The translations under genes and the position numbers were made by a program. Below, piece after piece: positions 10,749-22,195 of a stretch of DNA of 64,000 nucleotides (position 1 is the stretch's first letter; the number at the start of each line of letters is the position of its first letter). Where the stretch lies: positions 7,936,001 to 8,000,000 of the forward strand of contig CM044880.1 in assembly GCA_024500155.1 (NCBI GenBank), written 5' to 3'. The DNA comes from Chenopodium formosanum (lineage: Eukaryota; Streptophyta; Magnoliopsida; Caryophyllales; Amaranthaceae). The notes beneath the pieces were generated by a model. The model saw only the letters and a program-made list of their open reading frames with translations, was not told where the DNA came from and did not search any database.

Positions 10749-13700
10749 TTACTGAAACAATGGTAATATACCCCATTGATGCAGAAAGCCTTGGCCTGTA
10801 GTAACCTCGAGCACCAAAAGAACCAGCACGGCTAACATAGCTGCTCTTCCATTCCAAGTCTCAGCACTCTTAGTCCAACCCCATTCCCAAACTGTCACTG
10901 GAGGAGGTAGCTCTCTGCGCTGTGAGTCGTAAGCTGCCAAAAGCTCTTCTACACTGCCGAGTGGAACGAGAGACTGCATAATACCAATCCTTTGTTTTAG
11001 ATAATCTATAGAAGTAATAGAACTAACTCATGCTTGAAGCTAACAGTCTACTACCACTTATATACTTACAGTCTCCTGACATCAAAAGACGAGAAAACCA
11101 GAGCAAGAAAGTGTGCAGATCCTTTAAATAGAGTGAGCATTAAGGGAGAATATCAAAACCAAGATATCCATTTACCTCAACTTCAACATGCCACTTTGCC
11201 AGTTTAAGCATGATGGATAGAGATGGCAAAGGACCATTTAATTTAGGTAATATATGGGTGTGGTGAGTCAATCTGTTCAAATTCGGGTTAGATCAGGTAC
11301 GGTCAAAATTTAGGTAGGGTCTATTCGCAATTTTCTTATCATAAACAATCAATCGATTTGTAATCATTTACATTTACAGTAACTTTTTTGAAATTTCTTG
11401 TTTTACTGGTAACACATTTTGCAGCATGCAAACTAGATCCTTGTACTGTATTATGTTCTAGTCTGCTAAAAATGAAAATTATTTTTCTCTTTCCCAATTG
11501 TATGTCTAGTATGTAACTTGGTTCTGAGTCTGACCAGGTCTTGTTTGATCAGTTTTGCAAGCTGTTTTGAAACCAGCACAAAGTTTAAAGTCTTCTATAC
11601 TGGATGTAATATCTACTGATAGCCCTGACCCCAAAATAAGAACATATAATAAATGCAATTTTACAAGATATCCTCTAATTAAAAGCTAAACAGATAAACA
11701 GGCCAACATATTAAAAAACTTATATTCATACCTGTCGTGCTTCAAGATTTGACACTGCCATTGCCCCCACATAGGGAAGGCTTTCGATCACAGCATCAGC
11801 CAGATCTGAAATAAATGTTGGTTCACATCCCAGGGCAGGAACACGTCCCCAGTTTTCTATACCTGATTCTAGAGCTAATTCCTTGTACTCCACATCAATT
11901 TCTTCCAAAGTTTCAATATGCTCACTAACAAAACTGATGAAATTCTTTACGCAATTAGTAATACGGAGTAATAAATCTATTGATTGTCCCCAAACAAAAA
12001 CATTCATAGATGAATTGATTTTTATAGAAATGGAAGTACCTGATTGGGACGGCAAGAAGACTTTTCACACCTTTCTTTCCAAGGTCAATAATAGTATCAT
12101 CTGTATAGGGCTTCAACCATTCTACAGGTCCAACCCTACTCTGTACAAAGATTCCAAAGTAATCCACACCATCAACAGCTATAATGGGCATTTGAAATTT
12201 TAAGTGAAAAAAATTGGTAAGCACAATGTGCAATAACAATTTTCCCTATACTTGCCCACCCAAAACCCCAACAAACACATGCCACAAGCATAATTAATAT
12301 ATTGTACAAAGCATACAAACATAGAAAGGAAATTTACAAATGTAAAAGAACCACAGATCATTTAAATTCAATACCTGGTAAGCAAGAGTGAAGGAATTGT
12401 AAATCCTTCTCTTTTCTAATTCTTCCATTATCAAGTCAACACATTCTTCCATCTCAGCCTTGTATGGGTCACCAGCTTCTTCAACATAAGCTAATGGCAC
12501 ACCATGAGCACTAAAGAATATCACAACCTGTCACATACAATCAGTTATATACAATAGCAAGAAAGTAATTTGAAGCTTGGACTGAACACAAATTTGATCA
12601 CAGAATCCTGGGATCCCTGTTTCAGATACTTGCAACACTCTCCTAAAATAGAAATGTCTCAATAATCAATACTTGCAACACAGCCCAAAATGGATATTTT
12701 TTTATACATACAATTACAACTCTACCCATACTTACCAACCTAAAATTATAAGACTACGCCGCTCCCCCCTCCTTTTTATTCAATTTAATAATTAGCTCAT
12801 CCACATTCAAGAACTTTCCCTCTCATTCTCCTCAGTTTCTTCCCTTGCCCCTTCCCAACACCAGGTCCATAAACCAGTAAACCACCCACCACCATTCCCA
12901 ACTCAATCCACCACCAACCTCACTGATGCAGTAACAGATGCAAGAAAGAGTGCAGAACAACAAGAACATGTAGATTAATGCGGTTCACTAACAGAGTTTT
13001 AGCTACATCCATGAGCATGCCACAAAATTTAATTGAGGATATTACATAAATACATATTACAGAATATACTAAATTAAAATATAGAGTATATATAGTACTC
13101 CCGAAACAAGAACCACCACCCACCTTCACAAACTAACCAGCACCATCGCTATTAATTACCATCATCGAAACAATCACCGCCTTCACATAATCCACCACCA
13201 TCACAACTATCATCAAAACCACCACCACCATCACCACTACCATCAAAACCACCACCACCACCACAAACTATAAAACCCTACCAAACAGGCTATCACCATC
13301 ACCAGTCCTCCATATTTACAACCCCTACTACCGGAACCACCCTCTCCACAAAATATCACTATTCTCATTGTCATCACTCATCATCACCCCACCCTCAGCA
13401 CAATTACCAATCTACCTGACACTCTGACAGTATCACCAACCATTTCTTTCCAATATTTCCTGGCGTATCTTCTTTCCATTGACAAAAAGGATGGCGGTGG
13501 TGATAATAGCAAGGGGTAGGGTGATGGAAGCTGTGGTGATTGTGAGGGGGGTTGGGAATCAAGGGAGGAGGGTGGATTGGTGGTTTTGTAGTGGCCAAGT
13601 GTGCCATGTGCCCCTCTTATACAAATCGGTTTATATACTCTGTCACGCCCCCTCACATGAGAACCATGGACCTTGCCATGAGGGGTGGATGAGATTAGAA

Positions 13701-16700
13701 TGTGTGATTTTTATCTCACAGCTCTAATACCATGTTAGAGGACCAACTCAACCGAATATTAAGCTTATGTTTGAACCTCAGAATTAGTTTACATACTCTA
13801 TGTCACCAACTAGAATTTCTCTTTAAGTTACAAAACAAATGTTTTATATTGGCCGAGCTTGTCCTATTCAGAAGAGTAATTAATTGAAAATTCAATACCA
13901 AGCAGAATTGAATTTTAGGTCAGCACATAAAGGCCTAAGGCATTAAATAGCTAAAAATAACTCACCTCTTTTGGATTATTGAACTTCTTTAGTTCTTTTT
14001 CAATCAAATTACCCATGGCCTTAATATATCCATCTCGCTGATACCAGGAAGGAATGACTGTGTGCTGCATGTTGACAAGGTAATCATCCTCCCTGCAATA
14101 AAGAGTTTATGAATCAAAACTTATTCTAACTTAAAGTATTAAACTAATCCCACAAACAGAAATTTGTTTTGCAAATATAAATATATAAATGAAATAAAAA
14201 AAAAGTACATACCGGAATATACTTTCCAGAAGTCTCAAGCTTGAACCACTGGTCGATATTGAGAATTGTGGGTAAAGAGGAAGCACAACAAGCTTTGTAA
14301 TGCCATCTCGTTTTATCTATGCAAACAAAGAAAGAAAGCATAAGAGCAGGATTCATTTACTTGCCCTGAATTGAACACAATAATTTGAAAGAATCAATCA
14401 TAACATTCAAGAATCCTCTCAGTCAGGTATGCTCATTGTGTCGTTTAATACACAATGTCATTGCAACTAAGCCAAAAATTTGACAGTCAAATAAACTGAC
14501 AACAACATCAAGATATTGGGCTTTTGAAAACATCATCTATAGCAGATCCATGGCTTTCAAAAACATCATCTATGAAAATTCCATGGCTTTGGAAAACATC
14601 ATCTACAGATCATGGCTTTTGAAAACATCATCTACAGAAGATCCATGCTTTTGAAAACAACACTTCAGAAGATCCATGTCAGTCCTCCTATGAATTTTTC
14701 TTTGGATCTCCTAGAGATAGACATAGGATCACAATACTGTTGAATTTACTATCTTCCCAAAGATTTAAACTCCTAAACAACGTTACCAATTCGCCCCCCT
14801 TTCCTCAAAACACCCAAAAAATACCGTGAACCAAAACAGGTGTATTACACTGGCGAATTGATAGTTTTGGCGCAATGTAACAAATTCAGTACTGAATCTC
14901 ATAGTAGAGAATTAGAAAACATTGCTCCTAAACACCATCTTATATTAATTTGAGAGACAAACTGTACATAACATTACTAAAGATCAAAGTGACTACTTTC
15001 ATATGCTCAAATAGGCAACCTCATCATTCTTTCAAAACAACGGACTTTCTAATTTCTATGTAAGGTTGCTAGACTAGAAAGAGAGCTTATTAGCATTTGT
15101 GTACTTATTATCTACAGGATAAGGAAACTCCAGAATGCACCTACCTTATTGGAATCTTACCAATGATAATAACAAAGCTGTGACTGTTTTCTACTGTGTT
15201 ACAGACTTACAGTATTACTTTATGTCCTCAGCTATTACACTTGTATCTATACCTTGGCAAGAATGATGTCTAGCAACATGTCATATAGTAACTATGCACC
15301 AACAAGGAAAAACTAAAATAAATGTACTTAATCAGTCAATTAGTCTAATTGCAAAATTTGCAACTCAAGCCATACCTCCTCAATTGCCTCTTCAGTAAAT
15401 GGATGCCAATAACGCATACCAACATACACAGTTGCAGGAACATTTTTTGCATAAAGAGCCTTCTGTAACTCTTCAGCCTGGAAGAAGGTAAATAACATAT
15501 TACAGTTCCATGTAATCCCAACTTGTTTGCGTCAGACAAAAAAGGGCTGGAAAAAACAAAACATTGCTGCCACTAAAATTTGGTTCTATGAAGCAAAAAG
15601 GAAATATCATTTATAACAATGAGACAGTAACTTGCCTGTGCATCTGTGATCTTCCGAAGTGGAGAACCACCACCAATTGCAGCATAACCTTCTTTGCTTT
15701 TTGGAGCCCTTGAAACAGAAATAAATTGAGCAAGAGGCTTCTGAAGAAATCGGAACAGTCTAGGCAGTCTAATGATGTCCTGTTCAATGCCTTTGGTCAG
15801 GAAACTAACAGAACTAGAAATATTTGAAATAAATTGTCATAATAAAATGACAGAAAAATTTATCAAAAAAATTACATTTAAGCCAATACGCATACTAAAA
15901 GGGAACAAAAAACTTGTGAAGTTAATGTCATGCAAGCCATATGCAATAATTTTCCAATACAGCCTTGCATATGCTGACTTGCTGACCTTCCTGTAACTAA
16001 CACACACTTCCCCCTTGATTTTTCAATTTAGACCAATTCCAAAATTCATCCTATATGTATGACCAGCAACTAGAAATATATATGCATTAGCTTAGTGACG
16101 GTGAGCAATAAACAGCTAGCCATAAACCCAGCACTTAAAAATGAATCCACCAAGAAGGGTTTGGTAATGTTGGACCATTGAACCAAATAAATGATTGCTT
16201 GAAATAAGATTTTTTAGATCCAGGCTGGGAACCTATAAATACTGAATTATAAGATTTTCTGAAGTTTTAGCTGATACCTTAATGAAGTCTATAGCTAAAA
16301 TGAAATAACATTTACAAAAGCACACAAGTACATAACCAATACAAGGAATAAGCAAAGCCTTTCTTAGTGTCCTATTCCCATTGCAGCTTTTCACATTTAA
16401 TAACATGAGAAGACTAAGTTAGATGCCTTCAACCTCTTCAACTAGTTGATCTTTCATGTTTGAAAACTCTGCAAGATATGTTACTGGAAAAGTTTACACA
16501 AATTTGAATAATACTATAGCCAATCTTCCACTTGTTTCCTTCTCTTTAACATCATTACGTTTGTTATTTCCTTTGCATACATTTTTCCAGCATAACTCCT
16601 TGTCCTTCATAAGGCAGGGCAGACGTCACGCGATTTAAGTCAACTTAAGTAGTCATCTTCTTTGGTCTTACGTTCTCCAATATAGTTAATTTACATTCAT

Positions 16701-18638
16701 AAATTGGTCTTCTAGAATTATAGCAACTGATGTATCTTTATAGTGTAGGATAGACAGACAAGTGGCTCAATTCGTGCCCATCAAATCAACAGTTGTACAA
16801 CAAATGTGATGTACAAAATGCTACTGACAAAGAATCAATCAGAGCCTCAAAGCCTCAGAAATATGAACTCTTTCAGCAATTGACATCATTAGAGTGAAAT
16901 ACATCACAAAAGTTTTAGCTAGAACTGTATGAAGTATGAACTCAATCAACAGTAGCAAAAACCAGAAACATCCATGTAATCGCAAATCATACTGAAAAAG
17001 AGAGTTACATACCGGATCTGCAAAAAGGTTATACAAGAAAGGTTGCACATCGTCCAAAGTCTCTGGGCCTCCAAGATTTAGCAACAATACTCCTATTTTC
17101 TCCTCACCCACAGAAGGTGTTGTAGACACACCGGGAGTTTCAGAGGTCAGTAATGCTCCAACTGGAAGTGAATGTATTTTGAATGATTGAAATGTTGTAG
17201 ATTCTTCTTTGGACCAACCAAAGAAACATTTTCCTATTACCAAGTGCTTTGATGTATTGGCATGAGCATTGTTCTCCATTGACACTCCTGCACAACGATA
17301 TATCTTTTGAGGAGTACCCATCTCCTGTGGCAATAACCTAACAGAGAAAACATAAATTAGCTATAGTTATGTAATAATCTCATCCTTTTAGTCAAAGTAG
17401 TGCTGCATGACAGATGATGACTACTAATGAATGCAACATAAATGGCATTATTTCATGATACAAGAGGAACTAAAAACCTACATTACATACTTATAGAATC
17501 AAGACAAAAACAGTGCTGAACAATGACATATTCTAATGCAGGATACTAATCCCCTTGCGGAAAACCAAATTTAGGCTGTTTTCACACGTATCAAAACCTA
17601 GGAAAGATTTTGTGTTTACAACACTACACTGTGACTCAAGGTAGCCAAATCTACTTGATTTAACAAGTGGTCGTTATTTACTCTTAACTAAAAGTGGGCA
17701 TAGAGGTGTGTCTAAGACCTAGGTTTGGAATATACTAGGACATATTTTCACGCTTATGGCCTAATTTGTGAGAATCAAATACGACAGAGTTTGGAGTAAT
17801 TGGTACATACTTTATATACTTGAGCAATAATGAAGAATCTGGTAACATATTTTGCAGCATGCATACTAGATCCGAGATTTTTGCCTTCATCATACGAACT
17901 AAATCATTCTTACATGGATGAAAATTCAGCATAATTATAAACTACTCCGTATTTTGTTTAAATGACATTAAATATTATAAATTTAGATCCATTTGGTCAG
18001 TACAACATTTATATATCTTCCATATATCTCCCACAAGCACTTGAATCACTTGTAATATTTAAAAGCCTTTTCCTTTCTAATGAACTCCACTAAAACAGTA
18101 TCTTTCACTAGGGACAGTGAAGTAAGTTACATATATGATCGAATCTCGTCTACATCATTGCCCTATTATTCCCTATAGGATTCTCTTTTCTCCTAACAAA
18201 TGAATGCTAATCCTAAATGAGGTGCAAAATTTTGCAACAAGCTAATCACACCAAATTCAAACATATTAATACATCTAAATTCCATTACCAATTATTTAAA
18301 AAATTCCACAAAATTAAGCAACCAAAATTCAAAGTTTATTCAATACAGGTAATAATTTAGTAACACATGCAAAATAAAACCATAAACGATAAATCAAATT
18401 CCAAAAATAAAATACCGGCAACAACATGAAAGAACGGATGTACGGTTCTTAGACAAATGCATCACATCATCACCATTAGAAACCCTCAACCCTACAAAAT
18501 CAGCACAAAAAACCCACAAAAATTACAGAAAAATCAACCCAAAAACAAGAAAATTAAGCAAAATTATGACAAAAAAAACAAGAAATTACCAGTAAATCGA
18601 GCAGATTGTAGAGTAGAAATAGCACTACCAATTGCCAT
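10749..18638 (-). CDS. FC2: Ferrochelatase, plastid type with C-terminal LHC-like motif (FC2 type)
   Basis: Inserts Fe2+ into protoporphyrin IX to make heme in the plastid. Ten coding exons: 18638-18590, 17287-17013, 15779-15636, 15477-15376, 14316-14213, 14092-13966, 12527-12375, 12140-12040, 11933-11732, 10973-10749. They total 1482 nt, 493 residues, in frame throughout. The N-terminus is Ser/Thr/Ala-rich as in a transit peptide. KIGVLLLNLGGPETLDDVQP (from about residue 79) opens the catalytic domain; the SAHGVP motif puts the catalytic His at about 275. A Pro-rich linker leads to ETWNGRAAMLAVL (about 457-469), the chlorophyll-binding-type helix found in FC2 but not FC1, and a WGILP end. 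Intron 3 appears to use a GC donor. The exon 1/2 join is the least certain: 17287 was chosen because it alone keeps frame. Confidence 0.95.
13140..13270. repeat. ACC/ATC-rich microsatellite in ferrochelatase intron 6
   Basis: Imperfect CCACCACCATCACCACCATC-type repeats lie inside the 1.4-kb intron between exons 6 and 7. Open frames here are products of the repeat, not genes. Confidence 0.8.
13635..13810. repeat. Possible transposon fragment in ferrochelatase intron 6
   Basis: The stretch contains TCACGCCCCCTCACATGAGA and TAATACCATGTTAGAGGACC, phrases I associate with dispersed LTR-like repeats in plants. No target duplication or matching ends were found, so this is only suggestive. Confidence 0.3.
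14521..14678. repeat. Five-copy tandem repeat, about 32 bp, in ferrochelatase intron 5
   Basis: Five units of 29-33 bp share CTTTTGAAAACATCATCTA followed by AGATCCATGG. Units differ by small indels and substitutions. No coding role is apparent. Confidence 0.8.
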
Positions 18639-18800
18639 TTTCAGAGCTCAAAAAAAATGGGGAAAAGGGGTAAAAATTCAGCGCCGCATTTAGAGAGAGA
18701 AAGAGATGAGAGAGAAAGTAAAAGTGAGAGAGTGAGAGTTACAGAACAGAGAAGAGGAGAGCAGCAGATTACAGGTCTGCTCAAATGAGTATAGCCCACA
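18639..18800 (-). promoter_or_regulatory. Ferrochelatase 5' UTR and core promoter region
   Basis: Directly upstream of the start codon the minus strand is CT-rich (GAGAGA-type on plus, 18690-18740), typical of leaders and Y-patch promoters of plant housekeeping genes. No clear TATA box was found at the expected distance. Confidence 0.4.
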
Positions 18801-20703
18801 CTTCAACAGTGGCATTATCCGTCATACCTGAATATTTATTTATTAATAATTTTAAAATATGGTGGAAATTTCTGCAAGAATATGGTTCATACGTGTGACA
18901 TGGATGATGTCCACGTCATCATCTTTGAAAAGACTTGGGATTTTTTTAATGGGTATAATAATTTTATAATTTTGTTTAATCCAATCAAGAGTCAAAGATA
19001 TTCTTATTTTTAAAGAATGGAAAGTCAAAAGATATTCTCAAATGAAATGGGTGACAATCACGTTGGAGGATTTTAAAGAGAGGAATGTTAGGCATTTAGA
19101 AATACATAATAAAGGGTATTCATGTAATTATGCATATGTACAAATGAATAAATATTCTGATATCATTGGATGATCAAATGGTACCATTGAATATATAGTG
19201 ATACTATATGTGCACGTAATGGTATTATATATGCATTCAGTTGTACTAAATTTATGCGTAAATAGTACCACTGAGGATTCAATGGTATATATAAACTTTC
19301 AGTGGAACAATCAGCATGTAGTCCCCCATACGTGATATAATCCGACCAAGAAATAGGTGTGGTCCACCCACATGCCTCTCTCTTCCTATCTCTCTCCTTT
19401 TTTCTCTCTCTACCATGTGTTTTTATAATATTTTAATCAATGTTATGCATTAATAAATGCATAACTTTCCTCCATTTCTATTTCCTCATCAGGTTGTATG
19501 GTTCGGATTTGGATTCAAGTCGGTGACTTGTAAATTTATTGTCTATTATTAGTGTAGGCACGGAAATTTCAAACAATGATGTGCATGGTGCATCCGTTTC
19601 CAAAAGAAAAAAAAAAACGAAAAGAACATTTTCTCTAAAATTTATTATGTGTCGCTGCTTATTGTTCATGTCAAAATAAACATATTTTTGTTTAGTTTAC
19701 CTAAGAATGAGTAATGAGAATCAATTCCATGAATGAGATGAAAGCCTTAACCACTAGACTTATACCTAACTCTCATAGTCAAATATTGACTCTTTTGTAA
19801 AAGAAATATACTCCCTTCGTTTTTAATACTTGTTTCACTTTTCTTTCTAGACCATTTTTAAATATTTGTTCTATTTCCTTATTTGGAATGTTTTTACAAT
19901 ATTTAATTCTTTTTTCTCATCTAATGGACCCAACATAAAACATATTTTTATCAATTTCATATTATCTCTCCTTCAATTTTCTCAACTACTTTGTTTTTTA
20001 CAATTTTTTTATTCTTCTACCTACCCAACTACCAGTCTACCACTACATTTGATCATTTCCCCCTATTTCTCCTAAAACTCCACGTATCGAGAAATGGAGC
20101 AAGTATTTAAAATAGGAGGAAGCATATTTTTTTAATTTTTGTATCGTAAAAAAAATGAAATAAAACAAAACCCAACAAATATGGCTCTTATATCTTGATT
20201 GAATAATTAATTTGGGTTATTTTGGCCCATTATATTGAATAATAATAATAAAACCCAACAAAATGGGGTTTGAGTAGAGTAATAATACTCATTTAAGTAA
20301 TAATAGAACCCAACAAAATGGGTTTGATTATTCATTCAAATGGATTATGGGTAAAATGAGATTAAAAGCACATTTGGGTTAATGAAAAGAGAGTTGTCAT
20401 TAGGCCCATTTAGGTGGTCATCTTACAACCTTAGCCTTGGAGAATTTTATAAATAACAATATATCAAAACATTATAAATCATCATAACATTCGTATTTTA
20501 TCAAAATTTTATGACAGAGCGATAATTAAACAAAATTAATACATCGGTTATAACTTATAATGATGTTATAAAACGCCAATATCATTATTTCTAGCAAGCC
20601 ATTAAAAACATCCAAACTTTAGGATTTGTAAACATAACAAAGCAAACAAAACGAAGCCATTTAACCAATGTGACCATCAGTCTTACAACCATTCCAAACT
20701 TCA
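18801..20703. other. Intergenic region between ferrochelatase and the prolamin-like gene
   Basis: AT-rich. 19130-19320 has repeated AATGGTA/ATATAGTGATAC phrases suggesting a degraded repeat. 20160-20330 holds three copies of AAACCCAACAAAATGG. A MITE at 19811-20124 is listed separately. No gene seen. Confidence 0.4.
19811..20124. repeat. Stowaway-like MITE
   Basis: The left end CTCCCTTCGTTTTTAATACT follows a TA dinucleotide. The right end, reverse complemented, reads CTTCCTCCTATTTTAAATAC. The inverted ends and TA flank fit Tc1/mariner-derived Stowaway MITEs. No coding potential. Confidence 0.55.
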
Positions 20704-21057
20704 TTATTTTTTTTTCCATATTAAGGATTTCAATTTCTCATCAACTTCTTTTGATTTGACGGTTGCATCCGTCAATAGGTCATGGCATTGTCTTCCCATA
20801 TTTATTAGTGTTGTGCAACATTCTTGCGTAACAATTTTTGCATCAGCAAATACATATAAAAATATTGCATTTCCACAAATAGCACCTGCCTTATTTGCAC
20901 ATTCTACAAAAGAAACGTTGTTAAAACATGTGCATGGACTTGGGCTAGGCTCATTAACAGCTTCAATGATAGCATTTGGTCTAGAGGCTACAAACGAGGT
21001 TAGTAGCATCACGAACATTACAAGTAAATTTATGTGTAGGGTAATTTTAGTATCCAT
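20704..21057 (-). CDS. Small secreted prolamin-like (ECA1/DUF784-type) protein
   Basis: 117-residue single-exon gene. Residues 1-25 are a clear signal peptide ending ...TSFVASRP, so the product is secreted. The mature part has the prolamin-like cysteine pattern: CTC near residue 43, CANKAGAIC, then ECC...MGRQCH. The last block, C-G-x-x-IF...ECC-x-x-L-x-x-MG-x-x-C-H-x-x-L, is the signature of plant prolamin-like proteins related to ECA1 gametogenesis factors. Family members are often made in egg or embryo-sac cells; expression here is unknown. It lies alone between two metabolic genes and has its own TATA box 63 bp upstream of the ATG. Confidence 0.8.
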   Translation of the reverse strand: MDTKITLHINLLVMFVMLLTSFVASRPNAIIEAVNEPSPSPCTCFNNVSFVECANKAGAICGNAIFLYVFADAKIVTQECCTTLINMGRQCHDLLTDATVKSKEVDEKLKSLIWKKK

Positions 21058-21119
21058 TGTAATGGAGTAATCGAGAGAAAATGAATAATGTTATGATGAT
21101 AAAATATTCTTATTATGTT

Positions 21120-21127
21120 TATTTATA
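21120..21127 (-). promoter_or_regulatory. TATA box of the prolamin-like gene
   Basis: TATAAATA on the minus strand, 63 bp before the start codon, consistent with a short leader of about 30 nt. Confidence 0.55.
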
Positions 21128-22195
21128 GGCACAAAGATTAAACGGAAGTTGAGATTATAATGGGGGTTTCTATACATATAAGTTATTTAATGAATGCAAT
21201 TTTGTAACTTGTAACCCATTTTTTGTTTCCTAATAACTTTGTAACTCTTTTTGTTGGGTTACATAAAAGTTATTTAATGAATGAAATATATACTTTTCCA
21301 ACTCATATATACAAGTAGAAATTTTTACTGTTTTAGATAGTGTTTATTTGTTTAATCAACAATTGTTTTAGATAGTGTTTATTTATAACAAAGACATCAA
21401 CATTACTCAGATTTATGACTAGTTATTTATGACTATTATTGCAAGAGTGTAAGGCAACTAAAAACTTTGAAGAATCTCTTTCAAAAAATTAAAAAAACAT
21501 TGAAGAATCTTTTAAGTCCTTGGCTGATTTTATTACTCTTGTTTTTTTTTATAAGAGATTTTATTACTCTTGTTATCTAAACAATAACCTCAATTGACAA
21601 TTTGACATGTCAAATTCAAATTATAAAAACAATGAAAAGTATGTAAAAAAATTTCCAACAAATGAAGAGTTAAATAACATTTTCAGACCGTAATAAGAAT
21701 ATAAGATCCAGGATTCAAAGAGGTAAAAATGTAAAATCTTTTTTCCAAGGAAACTCAAGAGATGTTACGGAACATGACCCTTGATCCACCCTTTTTGGGA
21801 AGTTACACAATCGTATTTTACAACATTAACAAATTACTGCATATCAAACCCTCGAGCTAAATCACAACCAGCTTAATGAAAAATGTTGCATCGTTTTGAA
21901 CCAATGCTAACTACATACAAGGTGACTCACATACAGTGACTCTATCAGATGTTAAGGCTCAATTCCTCTATAAATTGCTTGCATTCAACTCTTTCTCGTA
22001 TTTTTCAATGATCCTACAAACTGTGTATAAGTAAATGTAAAAGATACAAAATGCAACACTTGTTGCAAGAGATAGAGACTACTAAATTCCCCGCTATCTT
22101 TTTATTTCCAAAAAGGAATAATTTGCCCATTGAAAAGAATTATTGTAAACTTGTCGAGAATAATAACAAGTTATAATGCCATCAGCCCATAACTA
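21128..22195. other. Intergenic AT-rich region and citrate synthase 3' flank
   Basis: No gene recognised. A direct repeat, TTTTAGATAGTGTTTATTT, occurs twice near 21332 and 21363. The right end probably holds the citrate synthase 3' UTR. Confidence 0.4.

Noticed and set aside
13384..13727. ORFs in ferrochelatase intron 6
   Set aside because: Made by ACC/ATC repeats and a probable transposon fragment inside an intron.
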